64,000 nt of DNA from Monodelphis domestica (GCF_027887165.1 NC_077233.1:232553872-232617871), one strand, 5' to 3'. Positions 35,428 to 46,814 are shown, counted from the first letter of the stretch. Numbers and translations: made by a program. The notes: generated from the letters alone by a model not told the origin.

Positions 35428-35437
35428 GTCACATGAC
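35428..35437. promoter_or_regulatory. TFE/MITF/USF-type E-box (TCACATGA core)
   Basis: GTCACATGAC, 9 nt above the start codon. It fits TCACRTGA, the motif of TFEB/TFE3/MITF and partly of USF. It lies inside the CpG island, where such sites are usually functional. Binding is inferred. Confidence 0.45.
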
Positions 35438-35465
35438 CGCCTCCGCCCCGTGCGGCCTCGCCCTC

Positions 35466-35486
35466 TTAACCCTTTCCTGCCGCCAT
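35466..35486 (-). CDS. uORF of six codons in the VPS35L leader
   Basis: ATG GCG GCA GGA AAG GGT TAA (MAAGKG), ending 46 nt before the VPS35L ATG. It exists in the mRNA only if transcription starts above 35486. No homology is claimed. Confidence 0.4.
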   Translation of the reverse strand: MAAGKG

Positions 35487-35490
35487 CTTT
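35477..35490 (-). promoter_or_regulatory. YY1-type motif AAGATGGCGGC
   Basis: The minus strand reads AAAGATGGCGGCAG, a textbook YY1 activator motif commonly just downstream of the TSS. A second, weaker AAGATGGCTGC overlaps the VPS35L start codon at 35410-35422. Confidence 0.6.
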
Positions 35491-35553
35491 GTGAAGGGCA
35501 GAGCCGCCACCCAGCAGGGCTGAACCGCAAAAGGCGCTTCCCGGGCCGGTGGC

Positions 35554-35570
35554 TGCGCCCTCTAGGGGAC
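35554..35570 (+). promoter_or_regulatory. Possible CTCF core site
   Basis: TGCGCCCTCTAGGGGAC resembles the CTCF core GCGCCCCCTAGTGG with about three changes. It is at the upstream edge of the CpG island. Confidence 0.3.
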
Positions 35571-35689
35571 GGGAGAGGTATACCTCAGGAGAAAAATTAA
35601 CGACCTGAACCAAAGGGACATGGAGCGGAGAATTCAATTATATATTGGCTTCGGGCAGGAATTCATACAGAAGGAATGGCTGTGCAGCG

Positions 35690-35925
35690 GGGTTTGTGCT
35701 GGTCTTAAGGATGTGAAAACCTGTGTTTGATTCCTGATTTACTTGCCTGCTTGTGTGACCGTGGGCAAATCACTTAACCTCCCTCAGTTTTGAGTTTCCA
35801 CATCTGAAAAATGGACATAACAATAGCACCTACCAACCAGGGATGTTCTTAAAAAGGAAACGAAATAACATAGGTATAGGACTTTGCAAATATCTTAAAT
35901 CTACATAAATGCTAGCTTACTTTGA
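35690..35925 (+). repeat. MIR upstream of VPS35L
   Basis: gtgtgaccgtgggcaaatca, ttccacatctgaaaaatgga, aaggaaacgaaataacatag. Confidence 0.65.
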
Positions 35926-35958
35926 TTAATTAGCACGTTTAACAATGTAATTAGTATT

Positions 35959-36286
35959 CTGGGGCAGCCATGTGATACAGTAGGTAGAACATTGGGTCTG
36001 GAGTCAGGAAGACCTGAGTTTGAATCCTGAGCCTCGGGGACTTACTAGAGCTGTGTAACACTAAGCAAATTACCTTAACCCCTGTTTGCCTCGCTTTCCT
36101 TATCTATAAAATGGGAATAATAATAGTATTTACCTTCCAGGGTGGCTGTCTAAGAAATAACCTCTGTATGGAACTTTTAAAGATAGAACTTTAAAGCTCT
36201 ATCTAAAGACTAGCTGTGATGGAGTTGTGGAAGAGAAGAAATGCCCAGGTATTTAGGGTGGTAGGAGCTTAATTTAATTACTGCTC
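35959..36286 (+). repeat. SINE with 20-bp TSD
   Basis: ggggcagccatgtgatacag to the tail tctaaagactagctgtgat. Duplication starting ttaaca and ending aattagtatt at 35939-35958 and 36287-36306, 18 of 20 matching. Confidence 0.8.
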
Positions 36287-36315
36287 TTAACAGTTTAATT
36301 AGTATTATAAGCTCA

Positions 36316-36580
36316 GGGCAGCTGGGTATTACAGTGGATAGAGCATTGGGCTTAGAGTTAGGAAGACCTGAATTTGAATTCTATATCAGGAATTTAATAG
36401 CTGTGTGACTGGGGAAGTCACTTAAATCATGTTTACCCCATTTTCCTCCTCAATAAAATAGGGATATTAATAGCATTTACCTCCCAGGATTGTTGTAAGG
36501 ATGAAAAGAGATGTCTGTAAGACACTTGGCACAGGGCTTGACACTCTATAAACATTTGCCGTTATTATTAATAATAATAA
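36316..36580 (+). repeat. SINE/MIR-type element
   Basis: gggcagctgggtattacagt, ggaagacctgaatttgaatt, aaaatagggatattaatagc, ending in ataataataaa. Confidence 0.75.
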
Positions 36581-36691
36581 AATTGAATATAAGTGGCTAT
36601 TTATACTGAGAAGCCCAGACATAAGGCCCAGAAACTGGTTTCTATTACTAGTATTTGGACAATTTTAAAAAAATCATTTACCATTCTTTTT

Positions 36692-39600
36692 TTTTTTTAA
36701 TATATTTTATTTGATCATTTCCAAGCATTATTCGTTAAAGACATAGATCATTTTCTTTTCCTCCCCCCCACCCCCCATAGCCGACGCGTAAGTCCACTGG
36801 GCATTAGATGTTTTCTTGATTTGAACCCATTGCTTTGTTGATAGTATTTGCATTAGAGTGTTCCTTTAGAGTCTATCCTCTGTCATGTCCCCTCAACCTC
36901 TGTATTCAGGCAGTTGCTTTTCCTCGGTGTTTCCACTCCCATAGTTTATCCTTTGCTTATGAATGGTGTTTTTTTTCTCCTGGATCCCTGCAAGTTGTTC
37001 AGGGACATTACACCGCCACTAATGGAGAAGTCCATTACGTTCGATTATACCACAGTGTATTAGTCTCTGTGTACAATGTTCTCCTGGTTCTGCTCCTCTC
37101 GCTCTGCATCACTTCCTGGAGGTTGTTCCAGTCTCCATGGAATTATTCCACTTTATTATTCCTTTGAGCACAATAGTATTCCATCACCAACATATACCAC
37201 AGTTTGTTCAGCCATTCTCCAATTGATGGGCATCCCCTCGTTTTCCAGTTTTTGGCCACCACAAAGAGCGCAGCTATGAATATTTTTGTACAAGTCTTTG
37301 TGTCCATTATCTCTTTGGGGTACAAACCCAGCAGTGCTATGGCTGGGTCAAAGGGTAGATATTCTTTTGTCGCCCTTTGGGCATAGTTCCAAATTGCCCT
37401 CCAGAATGGTTGGATCAATTCACAACTCCACCAGCAATGAATTAATGTCCCTACTTTGCCACATCCCCTCCAGCATTCATTACTTTCCTTTGCTGTTATG
37501 TTAGCCAATCTGCTGGGTGTGAGGTGATACCTCAGAGTTGTTTTGATTTGCATCTCTCTGATTATAAGAGATGTAGAGCACTTCTTCATGTGCTTGTTAA
37601 TAGTTTTGATTTCTTTATCTGAGAACTGCCTATCCATGTCCCTTGCCCATTTATCAATTGGAGAATGGCTTGATTTTTTGTACAATTGATTTAGCTCATT
37701 ATAAATATGAGTAATTAAACCTTTGTCAGAGGTTTCTATGAAGATTTTTTCCCAATTTGTTGTTTCCCTTCTGATTTTAGTTACATTGGTTTTGTTTGTA
37801 CAAAAGCTTTTTAGTTTGATGTAGTCAAAATTATTTATTTTACATTTTGTGACTCTTTCTATATCTTGCTTGGTTTTAAAGCCTTTCCCCTCCCAAAGGT
37901 CTGATATGTATACTATTCTGTGTTTACCCAATTTACTTATGGTTTCCTTCTTTATGTTTAAGTCACTCACCCATTTTGAATTTATCTTGGTGTAGGATGT
38001 GAGGTGTTGATCTATTCCTAGTCTCTCCCACACTGTCTTCCAATTTTCCCAGCAGTTTTTGTCGAATAGTGGATTTTTGTCCCAAAAGCTGGGATCTTTG
38101 GGTTTATCGTATACTGTCTTGCTGAGGTCGCTTGCCCCCAGTCTATTCCACTGATCTTCCTTTCTGTTTCTTAGCCAGTACCAAATTGTTTTGATGACTG
38201 CTGCTTTGTAATATAGTTTAAGGTCAGGGACTGCAAGGCCCCCATCATATGTGTTTTTTTTTTCATTATTTCCCTGGATATCCTTGATCTTTTGTTCTTC
38301 CAAATGAACTTTGTTATGGTTTTTTCTAAATCAGTGAAGAAGTATTTTGGTAGTTCAATGGGTATGGCACTAAATAGATAAATAAGTTTGGGTAGGATGG
38401 TCATTTTTATTATATTGGCTCGTCCTATCCATGAGCAGTTAATGTTTTTCCATTTGCTCACGTCTAGTTTTAGTTGTGTGGCGAGTGTTTTGTAGTTGTG
38501 TTCATATAGTTCCTGTGTTTGTCTTGGGAGGTAGATTCCTAGGTATTTTATTTTGTCTAAGGTGATTTTGAATGGAATTTCTCTTTCTAATTCTTGCTGC
38601 TGAGCTGTGTTGGAGATATATAGAAAAGCTGATGATTTATGTGGGTTTATTTTGTATCCTGCAACTTTGCTAAAGTTGTTGATTATTTCAATTAGCTTTT
38701 TGGTTGAATCTCTAGGATTCTTTAAGTAGACCATCATGTCATCCACAAAGAGTGATAACTTGGTCTCCTCCTTGCCTATTTTGATGCCTTCAATTCCTTT
38801 ATCTTCTCTAATTGCTACTGCTAGTGTTTCTAGTACAATGTCAAATAGTAGAGGTGATAATGGGCATCCTTGTTTCACTCCTGATCTTATTGAGAATGCA
38901 TCTAGTTTATCCCCATTGCAGATGATATTAGCTGATGGTTTTAGATATATACTGTTTATTATTTTTAGGAATGACCCTTCTATTCCTATGCTTTCTAGTG
39001 TTTTTAATAGGAATGGGTGTTGTATTTTATCAAATGCTTTTTCTGCATCTATTGAGATAATCATGTGGTTCTTGCTAGTTTGCTTGTTGATGTGGTCAAT
39101 TATGTGGATGGTTTTCCTAATGTTGAACCAGCCCTGCATCCCTGGTATGAATCCTACTTGATCATGGTGAATGAGCCTTCTGATCACTTGCTGGAGTCTT
39201 TTTGCTAGTATCCTATTTAAGATTTTTGCATCTATATTCATTAGGGAGATTGGCCTATAGTTTTCTTTCTCTGTTTTTGACCTGCCTGGTTTTGGAATCA
39301 GTACCATGTTTGTGTCGTAAAAGGAGTTTGGTAGAACTCCCTCTTTGCTTATTATGTCAAATAGTTTGTATAGTATTGGGATTAACTGTCCTCTGAATGT
39401 TTGATAGAATTCACTGGTGAATCCATCAGGCCCTGGGGATTTTTTCTTAGGAAGTTCTTTGATGGCTTGTTGGATTTCAATTTCTGATATGGGATTATTT
39501 AAGAATTCTATTTCCTCTTCTGTTAGTCTAGGCAGTTTGTATTTTTGTATATATTCATCCATTTCTCCTAAATTGGTGTATTTATTGCCATATAATTGGG

Positions 39601-39854
39601 CAAAGTAATTTCTAATGATTGCCTTAATTTCATCTTCATCGGAGGTGCTGTCCCCCTTTTCATCTTTAATGCTGTTAATTTGCTTTTCTTCCTTCCTTTT
39701 TTTAATTAGATTGACCAGTACTTTGTCTATTTTGTTTGTTTTTTCAAAGTACCAGCTTCTTGTCCTATTTATTAAATCAATAGTTCTATCACTTTCGATT
39801 TTATTAATTTCTCCCTTAATTTTTAGGATTTCTAGTTTGGTTTTCTGCTGGGGG
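36692..39854 (-). mobile_element. 5'-truncated L1 with ORF2 in two frames and a 15-bp TSD
   Basis: 3.16 kb, minus strand. ORF2 from about position 39854 down to 37143: [44 protein letters not shown] and the RT box FVDDMM (38738-38749; the usual form is FADD), then the Cys-rich end ESNECWRGCGKVGTLIHCWW. One frameshift at the A10 run 38254-38263 splits the frame. Short 3' UTR, poly-A tail at 36681-36700. Duplication tttaccattcttttt at 36677-36691 and 39855-39869. No ORF1 or endonuclease domain. Confidence 0.93.
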
Positions 39855-39915
39855 TTTACCATTCTTTTTCCTTGGAACCAATATACAATATTAATTCTAA
39901 GATAGAAATTAAGGC
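39855..39915 (+). repeat. SINE tail split by the L1 insertion
   Basis: The TSD joins to ccttggaaccaatatacaat and ttctaagatagaaattaag, the 3' end of the common SINE. Confidence 0.65.
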
Positions 39916-40089
39916 TTTCAATTGGGGGGGGGGCTAGATCTAGGCCCACCTAGAAAATGAGTCCTAGGGAAGATAAATAACTTGTCCAACTTTAAATAAG
40001 TAGGAAACATATCATGTAGAATTTGAACCCAGGGTTCCAGATTCTGGAACCAGTGACCTTTTCCATCACTACACCAATTGAAGAAATGG

Positions 40090-40200
40090 AACTCAATTCA
40101 AAAAAGCATGTATTAAGTGTCTGTTATGTGCCAGCCTCTGAGAATCCAAAACCCCAAAAGACTCTGCCTTCAAGGACCTTATATTCTCCTTGAGGGCAAC
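40090..40200 (-). repeat. L2-type 3' fragment
   Basis: gcatgtattaagtgtctgtt, tgccttcaaggaccttatat. Confidence 0.55.
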
Positions 40201-40860
40201 CAACATATTGTTCATCCCTCATTTTGAAGACAACCAATAACACAGAGGGGTGAGATCTTCACTTGGAATTGAATTGAATCCAAGTGAGGCAGAAATGAAC
40301 AATCAACCTCACTCTCTCTTCCAGAGTCATTCAAGTCCAGTGACAACTCCAAAGTCAGGGTGGCTAGAGATGGCCCAAGATGCAGTGATTGACTTTGGCA
40401 TCTTCCCTGTTCAACCAAGTGTTAAATGATTCCCAGCACCTGCTTCCACCACCTTCATGGCCTTCAGAATAAATTGTTCTCATCCTCCCACTTGCCCTGG
40501 GGAAACTCATCACATGCTTGGAGTGGACGTCCCCCAACTCACTGACTAGTGTGAAGCCCATCTTCCTCTGGACCTGGGTTAGCCCATCTGCTGAGATAAT
40601 TTTATTTATTTATTTTTAATTATATATATTCACATATATATTAAATTTGTATTTATTTTATTCCTGTGACAAATTTACACATGAGTTTTCCAAGATGACA
40701 TGATTCATGTTGTTTCCACTCTTTCCTCCCCCACTCTCCCATAGTTGACAAGCAATGCCACTGGGTTATACATGTATTACCATGGCTGAGATAATTTTAT
40801 CAGGGTCTGGTGACAGTGCCTACTCTAATTTTTAGAATGAAAAAAGTGGATGAACAGTCC
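40200..40860. other. Intergenic stretch, weakly assigned
   Basis: Unassigned, apart from ttccactctttcctccccca with AT-rich flanks around 40600-40790, which resembles the 3' end of a marsupial L1 in reverse. Confidence 0.35.
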
Positions 40861-41090
40861 TGAACATTCCATACACCTCCACCATACTGGGAGGAAACCA
40901 CTAAATACAAACTAATGTGGGGGTAGGTGGAAACACTAATAACTGGGGGAATCAGGAAAAGCCCCTTTTGAGGGGATCGTTGGAGCTGAGCCTTGAAGTG
41001 ATCAAGAGGTTTCCAAGAGAGAAGTGAACACAGAAAGTATTACAGGATGGAGATGGAAAATTGTGCAGGCAATAGGAAGTATTGAACAGG
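40860..41090 (-). repeat. L2-clade LINE fragment
   Basis: gagctgagccttgaagtgat and gagaagtgaacacagaaag parallel the other minus-strand L2 copies. Confidence 0.5.
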
Positions 41091-41188
41091 AAGGACAATT
41101 CTGCCTCACTTAAATCCAATTCACTTTGGTTGGGAGTGTGTAGAGGAAATAAGGGAATCTATCTTGAAGGAAGACTAGCCTCTAAAAC

Positions 41189-41300
41189 AGTGCAGCTAGG
41201 TGACTCAGTAGAGAGAGAACTGGGTCTGGAGTCAAGAAGACCTGAATTCAAATTTGACCTCAGATACTGGAGCTGGAGAAGGAAATGGCAAGCAATTGTG
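41189..41300 (+). repeat. Mar1-type SINE, internally deleted
   Basis: gtgcagctaggtgactcagt, then jumps from cctcagatac to tggagctggagaaggaaatg. A (TG)n follows at 41310-41340. Confidence 0.75.
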
Positions 41301-41589
41301 TGTATGTGGAGTGTGTGTGTGTGTATGTGTGTGTGTGTATCGTAGTGACCACAAGAATGGCTTCTGACATAGACTAAGGTTAAGTCTGTTCAACCAGGGA
41401 GACCCAGAAAAAGTGATGTCACTGGAATTATAAATTATGGATCAAGGAAGATCAATGGTAAAAATCAGATTAGCTAAGTGACAGATCATATGATTATGTG
41501 TCTTTTTTCTCTCCAGCCTGCTTTCACTATTTAATATGTAATTATAAATTGCTATAGAGTCTCCAGAGAATTTTAATCCTAACATGTGT

Positions 41590-41832
41590 AGGCAGCTAAG
41601 TGATTCAGCAGATAGCATGCCAGGCTTTTAGTCAGGAAGGTGCAGCTTCTTGAATTCACATCTGTCCTCAAACACTTACCAACTGTAGTAGCAAGTCACT
41701 TAACTCTATGTCTTAGTTTTCTCATTTGCAAATGAGCTGGGGAAGGAAATGACTAACCACTCTAGTATATTTGCCAAGAAAACTCCAAATGAGTTCCCGA
41801 AGAGTCGGACACAACTGAAACAACCAAAAAAC
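41590..41832 (+). repeat. Mar1-type SINE, full length
   Basis: ggcagctaagtgattcagca to gaagagtcggacacaactga, the Mar1 3' end. Confidence 0.85.
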
Positions 41833-42376
41833 GGCCTCTGAGACACCCAGAAATTCAGAGCAAAACACAGTCAATAATAAAATGATAGTTTCCAATGTCT
41901 GTACTCCAATGTCCAAAGTTTAAAGTCCTAGTATAGACAATGAAGAAATATCAGTACTCAACATATATGCAGCAAATGGCAGAGCATCCAAATTTCTAAA
42001 GGAGAAACTAGTGGAGCTCAAGGAAGAAATAGATAGAAAAACTATACTAGTGGGAGACCTGAACCTTCCTCTATCCGAACTAGATAAATCAAACCAAAAA
42101 ATAAATAAGAGGTAAGAGATGTGAATGAAATGAATATAGATGCAAAAATCTTAAATAGGATACTAGCAAAAAGACTCCAGCAAGTGATCACAAGGGTTAT
42201 TCACTATGAACAGGTAGGATTCATACCAGGAATGGTTCAATATTAGGAAAACCATCCACATAATTAACAAGCAAACCAACAAGAATCACATGATTATTTC
42301 AATAGATTCAGAAAAAAAGTCTTTGATAAAATACAACACCCATTCCTATTGAAAACACTGGAAAGCATAGGAATAG

Positions 42377-42919
42377 TGTTATGGTGAAAATCACCTTTAA
42401 AGATTGTTATAATAATTTGTGGTCACCAAGGAATTTGCTGATGAAATTCCTAAAATGAAACACTCAAGTCAGAATGGTGTTTATGGTGGTTTAATCACAA
42501 TGGGAGTAAGAAAAAGAAGAGGGAGTGAAGGAGAGAAGAGGAAAAGGAAAAAGGTTAACAACCTTCTGGCAGAGCCAGAGGGAGTTTAGGCCTGAAGGCC
42601 AAGGTAGAGAAGAGAATCAGTCCTTGACTCACGTGACCAATCTGAAGGAAAGCTGTCTGTGGGCCTCCTCCCTGCTCAAGCTGCTAGCATGAACTGGCAC
42701 CTAGCCCTGTCCCCAGGAAGCCAATGAATACCAGAGGCTGTTCCCTACTTCACTTCCTGTGCCTCACAAGTGCCAATGGTGACTCAAGCTTGGCTTAGGA
42801 CAGCCCAGGTGGGCAGTTAGTTATTTCTTATTTGTCATTGACTAGCACATGCCCGTGTAGTGTGAGTGTGCACAATTTTGGGTGCTAGACCAAGCAAGCT
42901 GGAGATTTTAAAATTCACA
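42377..42919 (-). mobile_element. Solo LTR, innermost shell
   Basis: 543 bp with TG..CA ends; in reverse it starts TGTGAATTTTA and has attaaaccaccataaa near its end, like the LTR at 47587. 4-bp TSD atag (42373-42376, 42920-42923). Removing it joins the L1 RT reading frame. Confidence 0.9.
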
Positions 42920-45189
42920 ATAGAAAGGTCTTTCCTAAAAATAATAAACAGTATATATCTAAAACCATCAGCAAACATCATCTGCAATGGGGATAAACTA
43001 GATGCATTCCCAATAAGATCAGGAGTGAAACAAGGATGCCCATTATCACCTCTATTATTTAACATTGTACTAGAAACACTAGCAGTAGCAATTAGAGAAG
43101 AAAAAGAAATTGAAGGTATTAAAATTAGCAATGAGGAGATCAAGCTATCACTCTTTGCGGATGATATGATGGTCCTTAAAGAATCCTAGAGAATCAACTA
43201 AAAAGCTAGTAGAAATAATCAACAACTTTAGCAAAGTTGCAGGATACAAAATAAACCCACATAAGTCATCAGCATTTCTATATATCTCCAACCCATCTCA
43301 GCAGTAAGAATTAGAAAGAGAAATCCCATTCAAAATCACCCTAGACAATATAAAATACTTAGGAATCTATCTGCCGAGACAAACACAGGAACTATATGAA
43401 CACAACTACAAAACACTTTCCACACAATTAAAACTAGATCTAAACAATTGGAAAAACATTGATTGCTCATGGGTGGGACGAACTAACATAATAAAAATGA
43501 CAATCCTGCCCAAATTAATTTACTTATTTAGTGCCATAACCATTGAACTACCAAAAACCTTTTTCTTTTACTGAATTAGAAAAAAACATAACAAAGTTCA
43601 TTTGGAAGAACAAAAGATCAAGGATATCCAGGAAAATGATGGAAAAAAATGCAAAGGAAGGAGGACTTGCATTCCCAGATCTCAAACTATCCTATAAAGC
43701 AGTGGTCATCAAAACAATTTGGTACTGGCTAAGAGACAGAAAGGAGGATCAGTGGAACAGACTTGGGGTAAGTGACCTCAGCAAGACAGTCTATGATAAA
43801 CCCAAAGATCCCAGTTTTGGGAACCAAAACCCACTATTTGATAAAAACTGCTGGGAAAATTGGAAGACAGTATAGAAGAGATTAGGTTTGGATCAACCTC
43901 TCACACCCTACACCAAGATGAACTCAGAATGGGTGAATGATCTGAATATAAAGAAGGAAACTATAAGCAAATTAGGCGAACACAGAATAGCATACTTGTC
44001 AGAGCTATGGGAAAGACTTTAAAACCAAGCAAGAGCTAGAAAAAAATCACAAAATGTAAAATCAATAATTTTGATTACATCAAATTAAAAAGGTTTTGTA
44101 CAAACAAAATTAATGCATCCAAAATTAGAAGGAAAGCAACAAATTGGGAAACAATCATAATTACAGAAACCTCTGACAAAGGTCTAATTACTCAAATAAT
44201 TAAAGAGCTAAACCAATTGTACAAAAAATTAAGCCATTCTCCAATTGATAAATGGGCAAGGGACACAAATAGGCAATTTTCAGTTAAAGAAATCAAAACT
44301 ATTAATAAGCACATGAAAAAGTGCTCTAAATCTCTTATAATCAGAGAAATGCAAACCAAAAGAACTCTGAGGTATCACCTCACACCCAGCAGATTGGCTA
44401 AAGTGAGAGGAAAGGAAAGTAATGAATGCTGGAGGGGATGTGGCAAAGTTGGGACATTAATTGTGGAGTTGTGGATTGATCCAACCATTCTGGAGGGCAA
44501 TCTGGAGCGCTAAAAGACTGTCTGCCCTTTGATCCAGCCATAGCACTGCTGGGTTTGTACCCCAGAGAGATAATAAGGAAAAAGACATGTACAAAAATAT
44601 TCATAGTTGCTCTCTTTGTGGGGGCAAAAATTTGGAAAATGAGGGGATGCCCTCCAATTGGGGAATGGCTGAACAAATTGTGGTTTATGTTGGTGATGGA
44701 TTACTATTGTGCTCAAAGGAATAATGAACTGGAGGAATTCCATGGGGACTGGAACAACCTCCGGGAAGTGATGCAGAGTGAGAGGAGCAGAACCAGGGAA
44801 ACACTGTACACAGAGACTGATATACTGTGGTACAATCCAATGTAATGGACTTCTCCATTAGTGGCAATGCAGTGACCCTGAACAACTTGGAGGAATCTAC
44901 AAGAAAAACCACTATCCACATTCAGAGGGAAAACTGTGGGAGTAAAAATACCAAAGAAAAACAACTGCTTGAATAAATGGGTTGAGGGGATATGATTGGG
45001 GATGTAGACTCTAAATGAACATCCTAGTGCAAACATCAACAGCATGGAAATAGGTTCTGATCAAAGATACAAGTAATACCCAATGAAATTGAGCGTCGGC
45101 TGTGGGAAGGGTGGGTGGAGGGGAGGGGGGGAAATATTGTGATTATTGTAACCAAGGAATAATGTTCTAATTTGATTAAATAAATTAAT

Positions 45190-45202
45190 TTTTTTTAAAA
45201 AT
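45190..45202 (+). terminator. A-rich end of the younger L1
   Basis: T/A-rich tail aattttttttaaaaat, with aataaa-like taaataaatt upstream, just before the TSD. Confidence 0.5.
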
Positions 45203-46002
45203 AGATGTGAATGAAATCTTGGAAAAATTAGAGTTAATAGATATATGGAGAAAAATAAATAGGGACAAAAAGGAATACACCTTCTTTTCAGCAGCACATG
45301 GTACAAAGAATGACCATGTACTAGGGCATACAAACATGGCAAACAAGTACCAAAAAGCAGTAATAATAAGTGCAACTTTTTCACATCATAATGCAATAAA
45401 AATAGTAATTAGTAAGGGTATATGGAGAGCCAAATAAAAAATTAATTGGAAATTTAATAATATTATTCTCCAGAATTGATTAAAGAACAAATCATAGAAA
45501 CAATTAATTTCATTGAAGAAAATAACAATGATGAGACATCCTTTCAAAGTCTATGGGATGCAGCCAAAGCAGTACTCAGGGGGAAATTTATACCCTTGAG
45601 TTCATATATTAACAAATTAGGGAGGGCAGAAGTCCACAAATTGGACATGTAAATCAAAGTTTAAGGTCCTACTACAAAATAGCAAATTTGACCGTATAGG
45701 TATCACTTAAACTTGGTGTGATAAAATCCATAATTACATCAGGGTTCTGGAAAGACCTATCTTATTCAAAAGAAATAGGAAGGATAAAAGAGGAGAGGTA
45801 GCATTGTATATTAAGAAAATATATTTATATGAGGAAATCTAGCAACCCTGGGGGTTTTAATCAACTAGATATCCATCAGAACTCTGCCAAAAGTAGAGCA
45901 TATAATTATTTCTTGCCTTGCCTAAGCGACAATTTCATCCTGCTAAAAGTGGAGGAACCAACAAGAAATTATGCTCTGGATCTGACGCTTGAAAATAGAG
46001 GA

Positions 46003-46225
46003 AAGGACAACTAGGTAGCACAATAGATAAGAGTACCAGGTCTGGAAAAAGAAATACTCCTCTTCCTGAATTCAAATCTTGTCTCAGACACTTAACTCTA
46101 TTTGCCTCAGTTTTCTCACCTGTAAAATGAGCTGGAGAAGGAAATGGCAAACCACTCCTGTTTCTTTGCCAAGAAAAAAACCCCAAAGGGTCAGACACAA
46201 CTGAAAATGACAACAACAATAGGGA
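46003..46225 (+). repeat. Mar1-type SINE
   Basis: acaactaggtagcacaatag head to gggtcagacacaactgaaaa end. Confidence 0.85.
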
Positions 46226-46767
46226 GGAACTTTGCTAGGGAGGAAATCATGGATTAGGAAGAAAATGACCAGTCTATCCTAGAATTTGTAATTGAGGAGA
46301 AGAAATCATTCATTCCAGATTCCAGAAAATCCAATTTCAAGAGGTTTAGAGGAAAACTAGGATCCAATATAGTAAACACTTCATGGGAAGTCAGTTCAAA
46401 GATGGGTGGGAGATGTTAGACTGTAAACAACTGAAGGCAGCTTGGATATTCCGAAATTGTGTATCTCTCCTTCATACTGAGCACAGTGCTTCTCCCAGTA
46501 AGAGTTTATTATAAATAAATATTTGCTGTGGTTTGAAAGAAAAAACAAAAATGGGTGGGAGAGATTCAAAAGTGAAATTCTGAAGGCACAAAAGGAAATA
46601 ATTCCAAAAAGGAATAAAAATGAAATTTGTCTGAAGAGACCAAGATGGGTACACGGGTAACTTACCAACCAAGATAAATTTTTTGGAGAAAAATAGTACA
46701 GAAAATGGAAGCTAGGTCAAGTTAACAGAATGAAAACGAATATGGCACTTTTCTTTTTTTCTTTTTA

Positions 46768-46808
46768 TAAAAACCCTTACCTTCCATCTTGGAGTCAATA
46801 CTGTGTAG
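46768..46808 (-). repeat. SINE tail fragment
   Basis: aaacccttaccttccatctt and gtcaatactgtgta only. Confidence 0.75.
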
Positions 46809-46814
46809 CCAAGA

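Larger units (their letters stand above)
35200..35600 (-). promoter_or_regulatory. VPS35L: VPS35L promoter CpG island
   Basis: The only clearly GC- and CpG-rich stretch in the window, centred on the first coding exon. No TATA box; two AAGATGGC-type motifs, as in TSS-proximal YY1 sites. Transcription should start near or above 35490 and run leftward. Confidence 0.85.
42132..45202 (+). mobile_element. Younger 5'-truncated L1, third shell
   Basis: Starts inside RT ([17 protein letters not shown]), carries [12 protein letters not shown] and an intact FADDMM box (43154-43165), runs to the ORF2 C-terminus and 3' UTR at about 45190. Several stops and frameshifts. Perfect 15-bp TSD agatgtgaatgaaat at 42117-42131 and 45203-45217. 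Confidence 0.92.
41934..45655 (+). mobile_element. Internal L1 ORF2 fragment (endonuclease end), second shell
   Basis: 41940-42116 reads SVLNIYAANGRASKFLKEK and ILVGDLNLPLSELD; 45203-45655 continues NEILEKLELIDIWRK, TFFSAAHGTKNDHVLGH and LRGKFIPLSSYINKLGRAE. It stops before the RT domain and has no poly-A. Flanked by a 19-bp direct repeat (41915-41933, 45656-45674), 17 of 19 matching. Confidence 0.8.
41833..46002 (+). mobile_element. CR1/L3-type LINE endonuclease relic, outermost shell of a nest
   Basis: Left piece 41833-41914 (gagacacccagaaattcaga, aacacagtcaataataaaat) and right piece 45675-46002, which reads SKFDRIGIT then W-D, the CR1 endonuclease motif DLIGITETWWD, and KRGEVALYIKK. The L1 nest 41934-45655 lies between. 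Confidence 0.6.

Noticed and set aside
35214..35637. Open frames of about 93-128 codons on both strands in the CpG island
   Set aside because: High GC removes stops by chance; the real coding piece is the 17-nt first exon of VPS35L in another frame.
37143..39949. Two long minus-strand open frames (592 and 386 codons) as host genes
   Set aside because: They carry L1 reverse transcriptase and C-terminal motifs, a poly-A tail and a target duplication.
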